From Novosphingobium sp. 18050 (GTDB lineage Bacteria; Pseudomonadota; Alphaproteobacteria; Sphingomonadales; Sphingomonadaceae), in NCBI RefSeq assembly GCF_902706195.1, contig NZ_CACSJO010000009.1, positions 62,001 through 126,000 on the forward strand: DNA of 64,000 nt. Reading direction: 5' to 3'. The notes beneath the pieces are model-generated. The model had not been told where the DNA came from. It searched no databases and saw only the letters and a list, made by a program, of their open reading frames with translations. Of the stretch, positions 8,491 through 16,647 are shown one piece after another (the first letter of the stretch is position 1; each line of letters starts with the position of its first letter). The translations under genes were made by a program, and so were the position numbers.

Positions 8491-10334
8491 TCAAGTCCCT
8501 GCTCATCGCCAATCGCGGCGAGATCGCCTGCCGCATCATCCGCACCGCGCGCGAACTCGGCATCCGTACCATCGCGGTCTATTCGGACGCAGACGCGCAG
8601 GCCTTGCACTTGCGGCAGGCCGACGAGGCGGTCCACATCGGCCCCTCGCCCACGCGCGAGAGCTATCTGGTGGGCGAAAAGATTCTCGCCGCCGCGAAGC
8701 AGACGGGGGCCGAGGCCATTCACCCCGGCTATGGCTTCCTTTCCGAGAACGCGGAATTCGCGCAGGCCGTGATCGATGCGGGGATCGTCTGGGTCGGGCC
8801 GAACCCCTCCTCGATCACCGCAATGGGCCTCAAGGACGCCGCCAAGACGCTGATGGCCGCGGCCGGCGTGCCGGTAACGCCCGGCTACATGGGCGCGGAG
8901 CAGGCCCCCGATTTCCTCGCCGCAGAGGCCGGCAAGATCGGTTATCCAGTGCTTATCAAGGCGGTTGCCGGCGGCGGCGGCAAGGGCATGCGGCTGGTCG
9001 AGGACCCGGCCGATTTCGCCGACGCGCTCGCCTCGTGCAAGCGCGAAGCTGCCGCCTCGTTCGGCAACGACCACGTGCTGATCGAGAAGTACATCGCCTC
9101 CCCCCGCCATATCGAAGTGCAGGTGTTCGGCGACAGGCACGGCAATGTCGTCCACCTGTTCGAGCGCGACTGCTCGCTGCAGCGCCGCCACCAGAAGGTC
9201 ATCGAGGAAGCCCCTGCCCCCGGCATGGACACGGCGACGCGCGCGGCGCTTTGCGGCGCGGCGGTGCGTGCAGCAAAAGCCGTGGATTATGTGGGCGCGG
9301 GCACCATCGAGTTCATTGCCGATGGCTCCGGCGCGCTGAGTGCGGATCGCATCTGGTTCATGGAAATGAACACCCGTCTGCAGGTGGAGCACCCGGTAAC
9401 CGAGGCGATTACCGGCGTCGATCTGGTCGAATGGCAACTGCGTGTTGCCAGCGGCGAACCGCTCCCCTTGGCGCAGGATGACCTGACGATCGACGGCTGG
9501 GCGATGGAAGCGCGCCTTTATGCAGAGGACCCCACCAAGGGCTTCCTGCCCAGCATCGGCCGCCTCGAACTCCTCCAGTTCGGAGAGGCCGAGGGCGGCC
9601 GCATCGACACCGGGGTTTACGAAGGCGCGGAAGTATCCCCCTTCTACGACCCGATGATCGCCAAGGTCATCGCCTGGGGTGAGGACCGCGACGAAGCCCG
9701 CGAACGCCTTGGCGAGATGCTGGACGATACCGCCGTATGGCCGGTCAGGACGAATGCCTCGTTCCTCGTGAAGGCGCTGCAGCATCCCGACTTTGCAGCG
9801 GGCAATGTAGATACCGGCCTTATCGGGCGTGACGGCGAGGCTCTTGCCGAGCCGCCCGTGCCTTCCGCCGTATCGTTGCGCATTGCTGCGCAGTCGCTGG
9901 TTCCGGCTACACCGGCGCCGGGCCTGCGCCTGAATGCCACGCCGGTGCGCACGGCATGGTTCCTGCTGGACGGCGAGAAGATCGAGATCGAGATCGACGC
10001 AGAAGGCAGCGATGAGCCGATGCCGGGCGTACTCGTCACCGAACAGGGGCAGGCCTGGCTGCTATCACCGTGGCGGCGTGATGGTGCGCACGGGGCGGCC
10101 GCCGGATCTGGCTCGATCATCGCACCGATGCCGGGCAAGGTCATTGCCGTCGAAGTGACGGAAGGTCAGGCGGTGACCAAGGGCCAGAAGCTGCTCACGC
10201 TGGAAGCCATGAAGATGGAGCACACGCTGACCGCTCCGTTTGATGGCACCGTGGCCGAACTAAGCGTCGCTGCAGGCCAGCAGGTGCAGGTGGACGCCTT
10301 GCTGGCGAGGATCGAGGAAGCCGCAATAGACTGA
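8487..10334 (+). CDS. mccA: methylcrotonyl-CoA carboxylase biotin-carboxylase/BCCP (alpha) subunit
   Basis: The 615-residue alpha subunit starts at ATG 8487, overlapping the DUF3088 stop; the open frame further upstream is an mccB shadow. Residues 1-110 form the biotin carboxylase N domain (LLIANRGEIACRII). The ATP-grasp part includes KAVAGGGGKGMR near residue 160 and EMNTRLQVEHPVTE near 293. A C-terminal biotinyl domain has the biotinylation site EAMKMEH about 40 residues from the end. With MccB it carboxylates 3-methylcrotonyl-CoA. The BT-like linker supports MCC rather than acetyl-CoA carboxylase. Confidence 0.93.
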   Translation: MIKSLLIANRGEIACRIIRTARELGIRTIAVYSDADAQALHLRQADEAVHIGPSPTRESYLVGEKILAAAKQTGAEAIHPGYGFLSENAEFAQAVIDAGIVWVGPNPSSITAMGLKDAAKTLMAAAGVPVTPGYMGAEQAPDFLAAEAGKIGYPVLIKAVAGGGGKGMRLVEDPADFADALASCKREAAASFGNDHVLIEKYIASPRHIEVQVFGDRHGNVVHLFERDCSLQRRHQKVIEEAPAPGMDTATRAALCGAAVRAAKAVDYVGAGTIEFIADGSGALSADRIWFMEMNTRLQVEHPVTEAITGVDLVEWQLRVASGEPLPLAQDDLTIDGWAMEARLYAEDPTKGFLPSIGRLELLQFGEAEGGRIDTGVYEGAEVSPFYDPMIAKVIAWGEDRDEARERLGEMLDDTAVWPVRTNASFLVKALQHPDFAAGNVDTGLIGRDGEALAEPPVPSAVSLRIAAQSLVPATPAPGLRLNATPVRTAWFLLDGEKIEIEIDAEGSDEPMPGVLVTEQGQAWLLSPWRRDGAHGAAAGSGSIIAPMPGKVIAVEVTEGQAVTKGQKLLTLEAMKMEHTLTAPFDGTVAELSVAAGQQVQVDALLARIEEAAID

Positions 10335-10447
10335 CGATGGCCAGTTTTACGGTGTCCCCGGTTCTGCTTGGCTATGCTGGAGGTTCGGGGGTAGCGTCGC
10401 GCCGTCGCCGGATGGTCCCGGTCGATATCTGGAATGGAGGTTATTCG

Positions 10448-10912
10448 ATGCGGATTTCCAGCCTTCTCGCTTTCGCGGTTTCCGTCGCCGCCTTGGGCTC
10501 CGGCCCGGTGGCTCAGGCGCAGCAACAGACCATGCACCACCCGCAACCGCAGCCTTCGAACAGGCCGCCGTTAAAGCCGCAGCCCCAGCCCGCACAGTGG
10601 CGCCTGCTTGCCTTCAAGACCGTCGGCGCAGGCACCGACCGCGACACGATCAATGTGGCGCGTAAGGAGCGTTATCGGAGCATCCAGCTCTGCGCCTACA
10701 ACGCGCCGATCCACCTGATGGACTTCAGCGTGCGCTTCGATAGCGGCCAGCGGCAGGACGTGCGCGTGCGCAGCCGCATCGCCGCCGGAAGCTGCACCCG
10801 CGCGGTCCAGCTGGCGGGCAACGCCGCTCGCCGGGTGACCCGCATCGATCTGACGTATCAACGAATGCAGCGCGGCATGAAAGTCCCGGTCATTCGGGTC
10901 ATGGCGCGGTGA
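10448..10912 (+). CDS. secreted protein of unknown function
   Basis: The 154-residue product has a clear signal peptide (MRISSLLAFAVSVAALG...AQAQQQ). A Pro/Gln-rich stretch (residues 29-48) follows, then a compact beta-rich domain with two Cys that could pair (QLCAYN and GSCTRAV). TGGAGG lies 9 bases before the ATG at 10448, which I prefer over the in-frame ATG at 10337. I do not recognise the family. It follows mccA by 113 bases and may have its own promoter; a link to leucine catabolism is not supported. Confidence 0.75.
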   Translation: MRISSLLAFAVSVAALGSGPVAQAQQQTMHHPQPQPSNRPPLKPQPQPAQWRLLAFKTVGAGTDRDTINVARKERYRSIQLCAYNAPIHLMDFSVRFDSGQRQDVRVRSRIAAGSCTRAVQLAGNAARRVTRIDLTYQRMQRGMKVPVIRVMAR

Positions 10913-10920
10913 TATTTCGC

Positions 10921-10949
10921 TCCCCGCCGATGCTGTGGCGCGGCGGGGA
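10921..10949. terminator. GC-rich hairpin between the secreted protein and MaoC genes
   Basis: TCCCCGCCG and CGGCGGGGA form a perfect 9-bp stem with an 11-base loop. No run of T follows, so it may be a weak terminator or an RNA-stabilising hairpin. Confidence 0.45.
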
Positions 10950-10974
10950 CACCACCAGGGAGGAATGAACAGAC

Positions 10975-11427
10975 GTGCCCGGACGCTTTTTCGACGAATG
11001 GCAGGTAGGGGACCGTATCACCCACCAGCCCAGCCGTACCGTCACCGAAACCGACAACCTGTTGTTTTCGGCGATGACGCACAACATGCAGCCGCTGCAC
11101 CTTGATGCAGAAACCGCCAAGGCAAGCGAGTTTGGGCAGATTCTGGTCAATTCGACCTTCACGTTCAGCCTTGCGGTTGGTCTGTCGATCGCAGATACGA
11201 CGGTCGGCACGCTGGTTGCCAACCTCGGCTTCGACAAGGTGGTGACTCCCAAGCCGACCTTCATTGGCGATACCGTCACCTGCTCGAGCGAAGTGGTGGA
11301 GATGCGCGAAAGCAAGTCGCGGCCGGGGCAAGGGATCGTGGTTTTCAAACATGAACTGACCAATCAGCGCGGGGAAATTGCCCTGTCGATGCTGCGCACT
11401 GTGCTGCTGAAGAAGAACGCCGGATAG
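10975..11427 (+). CDS. MaoC-family dehydratase/hydratase (hotdog fold)
   Basis: This 150-residue MaoC-like protein begins at GTG 10975 with AGGGAGGA 11 bases upstream. It has the family opening FFDEWQVGDR and the hydratase region NMQPLHLDAETAKASEFGQ, where MaoC proteins usually carry D and H catalytic residues. GIVVFKHELTNQRGEIAL lies at the end. It probably hydrates an enoyl-CoA, as in mesaconyl-CoA or (R)-enoyl-CoA hydratases; the exact substrate is unknown. It lies 62 bases after the secreted protein gene. Confidence 0.85.
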   Translation: MPGRFFDEWQVGDRITHQPSRTVTETDNLLFSAMTHNMQPLHLDAETAKASEFGQILVNSTFTFSLAVGLSIADTTVGTLVANLGFDKVVTPKPTFIGDTVTCSSEVVEMRESKSRPGQGIVVFKHELTNQRGEIALSMLRTVLLKKNAG

Positions 11428-11451
11428 AATAATGGCGGGGGCAGCTGTGAA

Positions 11452-11467
11452 TGCTCCACGTGGAACA
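11452..11467. other. parS-like palindrome, copy 1
   Basis: TGCTCCACGTGGAACA matches the general bacterial parS consensus TGTTTCACGTGAAACA at 13 of 16 positions and has the CCACGTGG core. It lies in the noncoding gap between the MaoC and LytS genes. The same 16-mer recurs in reverse orientation at 57096-57111. Confidence 0.55.
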
Positions 11468-11557
11468 CTCTCTCGCCCCTCGCCCTCGACGAACCGCTGA
11501 CGGCCACCGATCGGCGAACTGGCGCGCCCTGCCCCTTTCGCGCTATTTGCGAATATA

Positions 11558-12892
11558 ATGGCGCCTGACCTTTCCAACCCTCGTGTTCCCGCGCGGCTCG
11601 TCCTGCTTTCGCTTGCCGCGCTATGGGCCTGTTATTTCATAGTCGCGACCTTACGCGGCGCGGTCATGGGGTTCGACCTCGCCTGGCCGATCATCTCGCG
11701 CAGGCTGACGATCTGTATCGTCTCGATGCTGGTGATGGCGGCGGTATGGCCGCTGCTGCAGCTGCTCGACCGCAAGTCGGGCGGGATGCGCTTTGGGATC
11801 GTGTTGGTGGGCGCCTTGCCGCTGTCGCTGGCGTTGAGCGTCATCAACGACGTCATCTTCGCCGACATCGACATGCCCGCCGCTTACGGCGACGAGGAGG
11901 ACGCGGCGGCGATCAAATCGGGCAACGTGCGCATCTCGCGCGACGAGGCCGGCAATATCCTGGTCGACCTGCCCAAGATCGAACCGCCTGCCCCGCCGGC
12001 TCCGCCACAGCCCGGCGAGACAGCGACGGAGGGCGCTCCCCCCGCTCCTGCTTCTCACAGCGAGACTACGAACAGTTCGGGCATCACCATCAACACCGGC
12101 GAGGCCTTGGGCCAGGGGCTGGGGCGCTGGGCGGCCATCACCGACACCGCGTTTGGCCGCTACTTTTTGGTTCTGGCCTGGGTCGCGCTCTATTTCGCAC
12201 TCGCCAAAGCAGAGGAAGCGCGCGGGGCGGAGCGGCGCGAGGGTGAATATCGACGTGCGGCGGAGGCGGCGGAACTGCGATCCCTGCGTTATCAGGTCAA
12301 TCCGCACTTCCTGTTCAACACGCTCAATTCGCTGTCGGCGCTGGTCATGACCGGGCGGCAGGACGACGCGGAAGAGATGATCCAGACGCTTTCGACCTTC
12401 TATCGACGTACTTTGTCCGGCGACACGACCAACGACATTTCGCTGGAGGACGAGATCGAACTGCAGCGCCTTTACTTCGCGATCGAGGCGATTCGCTTCC
12501 CAAATCGATTGCTGGCGAACATCGATGTTGACGACGCCGTTCTCAATGCGAAAGTTCCAGGCATGATTTTGCAGCCTCTCGTCGAAAATTCCGTCAAATA
12601 TGCCGTTGCGGCTACGCAGCGGCCGGTCACCATATCCATCGAGGCGCGCCGCGAAGGCGGGCAGCTGGTGATCGCCGTTCACGACGATGGCCCGGGCGAA
12701 CCGCTTGCCAACAAGGCGCAGGGCTGTGGCATCGGCCTTGCCAACGTGCGCGACCGTCTGCGGGCCCGCTATGGGGAGAGCGCTACCATCGTGAACGGCA
12801 AGCAGGGGAACGGCGGCTACGCCACGATCCTGCGGCTTCCCCTGCAGAACAGCCCGCTGGAGCCGGGCCTCGTGGAGAACTGGCGTGGCTGA
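11558..12892 (+). CDS. LytS-type sensor histidine kinase (His_kinase PF06580)
   Basis: The 444-residue inner-membrane kinase has hydrophobic segments at about 10-32, 46-68, 76-95 and 200-217. Between the third and fourth lies a proline-rich, probably extracytoplasmic stretch (near residue 145). The His_kinase motif RYQVNPHFLFNTLNSLS places the phospho-acceptor His at residue 250, and an HATPase_c domain follows with LVENSVKYAV and HDDGPGE. The CDS overlaps the LytTR regulator by 8 bases, so the two form a two-component pair. The signal is unknown. Confidence 0.92.
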   Translation: MAPDLSNPRVPARLVLLSLAALWACYFIVATLRGAVMGFDLAWPIISRRLTICIVSMLVMAAVWPLLQLLDRKSGGMRFGIVLVGALPLSLALSVINDVIFADIDMPAAYGDEEDAAAIKSGNVRISRDEAGNILVDLPKIEPPAPPAPPQPGETATEGAPPAPASHSETTNSSGITINTGEALGQGLGRWAAITDTAFGRYFLVLAWVALYFALAKAEEARGAERREGEYRRAAEAAELRSLRYQVNPHFLFNTLNSLSALVMTGRQDDAEEMIQTLSTFYRRTLSGDTTNDISLEDEIELQRLYFAIEAIRFPNRLLANIDVDDAVLNAKVPGMILQPLVENSVKYAVAATQRPVTISIEARREGGQLVIAVHDDGPGEPLANKAQGCGIGLANVRDRLRARYGESATIVNGKQGNGGYATILRLPLQNSPLEPGLVENWRG

Positions 12893-13682
12893 GACTGACG
12901 GCATGTCCCCTGCCCCGCCGCTGCGCACGCTCATCGTCGATGACGAGCCGCTGGCGGTGGAGCGCATGCAGGTGATCTGTTCGCGGATCGAGGGAATCAC
13001 GGTGATCGGCACTGCCAGCGACGGCCAGGCCGCGCTGCGGCTGATCGAGGCGCTGAACCCGGATCTCGTCCTGCTCGACCTGACGATGCCTGAAACCGAT
13101 GGGTTGGCGGTGGCGCGGCGTTTGGGCGGGCAGGCCAATGCGCCAGCTGTGATCTTTGTCACCGCGCACGACGAATTCGCAGTCGAGGCATTCGACCTCG
13201 ATGCCGTGGACTATGTGCTCAAGCCTGTGGCGCCGGACCGGCTACAGCGCGCCGTCGCGCGCGTAGTGACGCGGCGCGGTGAACGCGCGCAGCCGCCGGC
13301 AAGCCGCTGGCTGGACGAATTCTGGGTGCCGTACCGCTCCGAACTGGTACGCGTGGCAGCAGCCGAGGTACACCGCATCGACGCCGAGCGCGATTACGTC
13401 CGGCTCCATGTCGCAGGTCAGAATACGGGGGGCCAAGCTGCAGGAGGCCAGAATGCCGGAGGGCAGAGTTATCTGCTGCTCCAGACCATCACCAGTCTGG
13501 AGGAACGGCTCGATCCCGAGCTGTTCATCCGCATTCACCGCAGCTGCATCCTGCAGCGCAGTCACGTCTCGGGCCTTCGCCACGAAGGACTTGGCGTCTG
13601 GTCGGCGGAAACGGCGGATGGCGAAGCGCTGCGGATCGGGCGCACATACCTTCCGGCCGTGAAGAAGATGGCAGGCCGTTAG
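12885..13682 (+). CDS. LytTR-family response regulator
   Basis: The product has 265 residues. The receiver domain (about 13-125) has the acidic pair DD19-20, phospho-acceptor Asp65 in VLLDLTMPE, and KPVAPD after Lys113. The LytTR DNA-binding domain spans about 150-265 (EVHRIDAERDYVRLHV, then FIRIHRSCILQ). Between two strands of that domain a Gly/Gln-rich insertion at residues 178-194 is encoded by 15-bp tandem repeats. It overlaps the kinase gene by 8 bases and is its likely partner. Target promoters are unknown. Confidence 0.92.
   Translation: MAETDGMSPAPPLRTLIVDDEPLAVERMQVICSRIEGITVIGTASDGQAALRLIEALNPDLVLLDLTMPETDGLAVARRLGGQANAPAVIFVTAHDEFAVEAFDLDAVDYVLKPVAPDRLQRAVARVVTRRGERAQPPASRWLDEFWVPYRSELVRVAAAEVHRIDAERDYVRLHVAGQNTGGQAAGGQNAGGQSYLLLQTITSLEERLDPELFIRIHRSCILQRSHVSGLRHEGLGVWSAETADGEALRIGRTYLPAVKKMAGR
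13416..13465 (+). repeat. 15-bp tandem repeat inside the LytTR domain
   Basis: There are three full units (starting 13416, 13431, 13446) and a partial fourth, each beginning GGYCAR and encoding GQNTG, GQAAG, GQNAG and GQ. The period is a multiple of three, so copy-number changes would keep the frame. Confidence 0.8.
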
Positions 13683-13695
13683 CGCCTGGCTTCTG

Positions 13696-13777
13696 CCAGA
13701 AAAGAAATGGTGGGCACTAGGGTCCGCCCTCCCCGCCGGAAAAGAAATGGCGGGCCACTAGGGCCCGCCAGGCGTTT
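13696..13777 (+). terminator. two tandem hairpin repeats after the LytTR gene
   Basis: Two about 35-base units share AAAAGAAATGG followed by a hairpin. The first (13696-13730) is imperfect. The second (13736-13771) has a perfect 9-bp stem TGGCGGGCC/GGCCCGCCA with loop ACTAG and is followed by GCGTTTT, fitting a rho-independent terminator. The gap lies between convergent genes. Confidence 0.7.
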
Positions 13778-13833
13778 TCCGGGTCTTTTCTTCTTATGGG
13801 ACCTGGGTGAAAGGGACTGGCTCTGCGCCGGGA

Positions 13834-14148
13834 TCAGCCGCCGAGGCGGGTGTCCTCCGATGCGGTGTCGATCACGGCGGCGACGCGCTCGCGAACCTGT
13901 GAGAGGGCCTGCTTGTAGCACTCGCGGTCGACGTTGCCTTGAATGTGGGTGCCGGTGGTGGGGCGCTCGGCGCGGCATACACTGCGCGCGGCCTTCTCGA
14001 TGCGGCTCTGCAGCTGCTGCTGGCCGTCGCTGGTCGCCAGGTCGAGGTCCTTGAAGGTTACCTCGGTGGACTTGGCGAAGGCGGCCGGAGCAGAGAACAG
14101 GCCGACGGTGCAAAGGGCGGCGACGATAATGGCGTTGGTCTTGATCAT
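13834..14148 (-). CDS. UrcA-family secreted protein
   Basis: The 104-residue product has a signal peptide (MIKTNAIIVAALC...FAKS) and an UrcA-type domain. That domain has VTFKDLDLATSDGQQQLQSRI, then Cys58 in ARSVCRA and Cys77 in DRECYKQAL, a pair that may form a disulfide. UrcA proteins are small periplasmic proteins of unknown function, typical of Sphingomonadales and Caulobacterales. AGGAAAACACC before the ATG at 14148 gives a ribosome binding site; the open frame further upstream is not coding-like. A BlaI-like dyad lies about 150 bases upstream. Confidence 0.85.
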   Translation of the reverse strand: MIKTNAIIVAALCTVGLFSAPAAFAKSTEVTFKDLDLATSDGQQQLQSRIEKAARSVCRAERPTTGTHIQGNVDRECYKQALSQVRERVAAVIDTASEDTRLGG

Positions 14149-14293
14149 GGTGTTTTCCTCCTCAAAGTGAGCCTTGGGGAAGAAACTCTCCGTCCGGCTC
14201 GATGAGTGTGATGTGCACCAGGTCCTGCCCCCGATCACGCGAGGGTCGACTGCCCGCCATGCCGGGTCGACGAAGGCATGGGCTGCTTGACCA

Positions 14294-14307
14294 ACGACAT
14301 CTGTAGT
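14294..14307. promoter_or_regulatory. BlaI/MecI-like operator dyad
   Basis: ACGACATCTGTAGT matches the BlaI/MecI operator ACTACA-N2-TGTAGT at 11 of 12 specified positions. It lies between the divergent UrcA gene (146 bases away) and the small membrane protein gene (83 bases away). No blaI gene is in the window, so control would be in trans. Confidence 0.4.
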
Positions 14308-14389
14308 CGACGAACGACTTGCAACAAGTATGCACCGCCGCCGGCGCCGGGCTTTGCGATTCGTACGCTGCGAGATAGAGTGGCGTTCG

Positions 14390-14659
14390 ATGCTGCCGCT
14401 TATGTTCGTATTCTGCTTCGGGGTTCTCAACTTCGCCGCACACAAGGCGGTGATAGACAGCGGCCGTCCGATGCTGGCGCAGGTCCCGTGGCTCTTCCAG
14501 ACGTTGGGCGGAAGGCTCAGCCTGGTGGTCGAATTCGTGATGCTGGTAGGGGCGATGATAATGGCCGCGCACGGCTCGAACGGCTGGGCCTGGACTTATG
14601 CCTTTTACACGGGGCTCAACAGCGTTTCCGCCTGGCTGATCTTCAGCGGGCGCCTTTGA
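14390..14659 (+). CDS. small integral membrane protein
   Basis: The 89-residue product starts at ATG 14390 (MLPLMFVFCFGVLNFAAH). It has hydrophobic segments near 1-17, 40-58 and 66-85, so three membrane passes are likely. The ATG at 14330 would add an Arg-rich leader and is less likely. It lies 35 bases before the lipid kinase gene and reads the same way, so it probably belongs to that operon. I do not recognise a family. Confidence 0.65.
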   Translation: MLPLMFVFCFGVLNFAAHKAVIDSGRPMLAQVPWLFQTLGGRLSLVVEFVMLVGAMIMAAHGSNGWAWTYAFYTGLNSVSAWLIFSGRL

Positions 14660-14694
14660 CGGGAACCGCCGACGCTTCGAGGACTTTTGCGGGC

Positions 14695-15567
14695 ATGGAA
14701 CAAGCAAGCAGCAATACGGCGCCGAAGGTCTGGCTGGTGTGCAACCCCGCCAGCGGCAGCAATGACGAAGCGACAGTAGAGGCATTGGCCGACGCTATTG
14801 CCGATGCCGGGCTCGATCTGGCCAGAATCGTCCGTTTCCCTGACGATTCGGCGCCAACGCCTGCCGATCTCGATGCGGCCGGCGTGGACATCCTCGCTGT
14901 TTTCGGAGGGGACGGGACGACGCACTCCATCGTCGCTGCCGCCTCTGGCTGGCGCGGCGCGGTCCTCGTTTTGCCCGGCGGCACAATGAATCTCCTTGCC
15001 AAGCGCATGCACGGAGAGGCCCCTGCCCCGGATATCGTAGCAAGGCTCACCGGTAAAAAGCTGCGCACGCAGCGCCCCAACGTCATTCGCTCGCGCCACG
15101 GCATCGGCCTGACCGGCGCGCTTGCCGGACCCGGGACGGTCTGGAACGAAGTGCGCGAAGCGATGCGCAGCGCCAACGTCCTCGACTTCGTCGCCACCGC
15201 GCGCGAGGCGATCGCCCACTCGGCTACCGGCCCCCGCGTGGTCTGTGCCGAGGTCGACTGCGGGCGCGAGGACGGCTATGCGGCGATCACGGTGGTCCCG
15301 CGTGAAGACGGCCTCAAGGCAAACGGGTACTATGCCGAATCGCTGGCCGACTATGCGGGGCAGGGAATCGCCCTGCTCAACCGGGACTTTCGAAACGGCC
15401 CGCACGATGAACTGGGCCGCCACGAACGGCTGCGGCTGGTCAGCCCCACAGGCGAACCGATGGGCCTGCTGATCGACGGAGAGCCGTTCGACGGCGCGGC
15501 CGAGGAAATTTTCGAACTGGGCCCTTGCGAGGTCGACCTGGTGACGACGAAGGAGTTAGACGGATAA
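14695..15567 (+). CDS. diacylglycerol kinase catalytic-domain (DAGK/YegS-like) protein
   Basis: The 290-residue lipid-kinase-fold protein has the nucleotide-binding opening VWLVCNPASGSND and the hallmark FGGDGTTHSIV near residue 75. LPGGTMNLLAKRMH follows near 100, where typical members read LGTGNDFAR. The C-terminal sandwich domain ends with LIDGEPF. It probably phosphorylates diacylglycerol or a sphingolipid-like lipid, which would suit sphingomonad membranes, but the substrate is inferred. I take ATG 14695 as the start. Its TAA overlaps the next ATG by one base. Confidence 0.88.
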   Translation: MEQASSNTAPKVWLVCNPASGSNDEATVEALADAIADAGLDLARIVRFPDDSAPTPADLDAAGVDILAVFGGDGTTHSIVAAASGWRGAVLVLPGGTMNLLAKRMHGEAPAPDIVARLTGKKLRTQRPNVIRSRHGIGLTGALAGPGTVWNEVREAMRSANVLDFVATAREAIAHSATGPRVVCAEVDCGREDGYAAITVVPREDGLKANGYYAESLADYAGQGIALLNRDFRNGPHDELGRHERLRLVSPTGEPMGLLIDGEPFDGAAEEIFELGPCEVDLVTTKELDG

Positions 15568-16454
15568 TGCACGGAAAGTCCGCCTTGATGCACAGCGGCC
15601 CGCTGCGGCTGTTCCATCTGAGCGACATCCACTTCGGGTTGGAAGATACCCGCGCGATCGCCTGGGCAAAGGAGTGCATCGAACGCGAAAAGCCGCATGC
15701 AGTCGCTATTACCGGCGATCTGACAATGCGCGCCCGGCACCCCGAATTCCGCGCCGCCTGCGAATGGATCACCGCGCTCGACGTGCCTATCACGGTCGAA
15801 GTCGGCAATCACGACATCCCCTATTTCAACCTCTATGAGCGCTTTTTTGCGCCCTACAAGCGGTTCAAGGCAATTGAACGTATGGTGGAAAGCCAGCTCG
15901 ATCTGCCCAACCTGGCGATCGTTCCGCTTCGCACCACCACTCGCGCGCAGTGGCAGCGCTTCCCATGGTCAAACGGCTGGGTAACGCAGGAAGCGCTGTC
16001 CCAGACACTGGCGGCGATCGACGAACTGCCGGAAGGCACGCGCATCCTGATTTCGTGCCACCACCCGCTGACCGAACGGCGCGAACGGGACAACAAGCTG
16101 CTGACGATCAATGGCACGCGCACGATGGAAGCGCTGGCCGGCCGGGGCGTCATGGGCGTACTTTCCGGCCACATCCACGATCCTTTCGACCTTACCGCGG
16201 CAACGCCGGCAGGCCCGCTGCGGATGATCGGGGCCGGCACGCTGTCGATGCGCATTCGCTCGACACCGCCCAGTTTCAACGAGATCGTGATCGACGGGGA
16301 CCAGATCCGCGTCACCGCACGAAACCTCGAACAGGTGGCGACGCGCGACATGCAGATTGACGAAGTGCCCGAGAACGCCCTGCCGCCGAGGACTCCCGAG
16401 GAGCCGGTTTCGCCGGTGGGGACAGTGCCTCCGGTCGATCCGCCGGTGCATTGA
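15567..16454 (+). CDS. calcineurin-like metallophosphoesterase
   Basis: The 295-residue protein has the full set of metal-ligand motifs: LSDIHFG (D-x-H), ITGDLT (GD), VGNHD (GNHD), CHHP (H), and GHIHDPF (GHxH). It is thus expected to be an active two-metal phosphoesterase. AAGGAG precedes the ATG by 11 bases, and the start overlaps the DAGK stop. Genomic pairing with a lipid kinase suggests action on a phospholipid or nucleotide-lipid intermediate, but this is inference. The C-terminal about 25 residues are Pro/Glu-rich and likely disordered. Confidence 0.88.
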   Translation: MHGKSALMHSGPLRLFHLSDIHFGLEDTRAIAWAKECIEREKPHAVAITGDLTMRARHPEFRAACEWITALDVPITVEVGNHDIPYFNLYERFFAPYKRFKAIERMVESQLDLPNLAIVPLRTTTRAQWQRFPWSNGWVTQEALSQTLAAIDELPEGTRILISCHHPLTERRERDNKLLTINGTRTMEALAGRGVMGVLSGHIHDPFDLTAATPAGPLRMIGAGTLSMRIRSTPPSFNEIVIDGDQIRVTARNLEQVATRDMQIDEVPENALPPRTPEEPVSPVGTVPPVDPPVH

Positions 16455-16470
16455 GGGTGAGGTAATACCT

Positions 16471-16491
16471 GGGGTCATCGCCCCTGACCCC
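16471..16491 (+). terminator. short hairpin after the phosphoesterase gene
   Basis: GGGGTCA and TGACCCC form a perfect 7-bp stem with a 7-base loop, 17 bases after the stop codon. No strong T-run follows, so termination strength is uncertain. Confidence 0.5.
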
Positions 16492-16595
16492 TTATATGCC
16501 AAGGCCGCGCTGGAGGCCTGATAAGCGCGCCTATTGTGCGCCGTTCCGGGGGCTGGGACGATGGCTTCCGCTCTTCCCTGTCACACACAGCAAAA

Positions 16596-16624
16596 GGCCG
16601 CACTGTCTTTCGACAGCGCGGCCT
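16596..16624 (-). terminator. terminator of the GIN-domain gene
   Basis: A stem of GGCCGC/GCGGCC and CTGTC/GACAG with loop TTTC lies downstream of the minus-strand GIN gene. On the minus strand it is followed by TTTTG. Confidence 0.8.
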
Positions 16625-16647
16625 CCGCTCTCCTCCCGAGAGAGAAC

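Noticed and set aside
6509..8572. 687-residue frame antisense to mccB
   Set aside because: It shadows mccB and DUF3088, with Arg/Gly-rich composition and no domain.
14308..14321. 14-mer TCGACGAACGACTT also found near 51310
   Set aside because: Repeats of this length are expected by chance in 64 kb, and the contexts differ.
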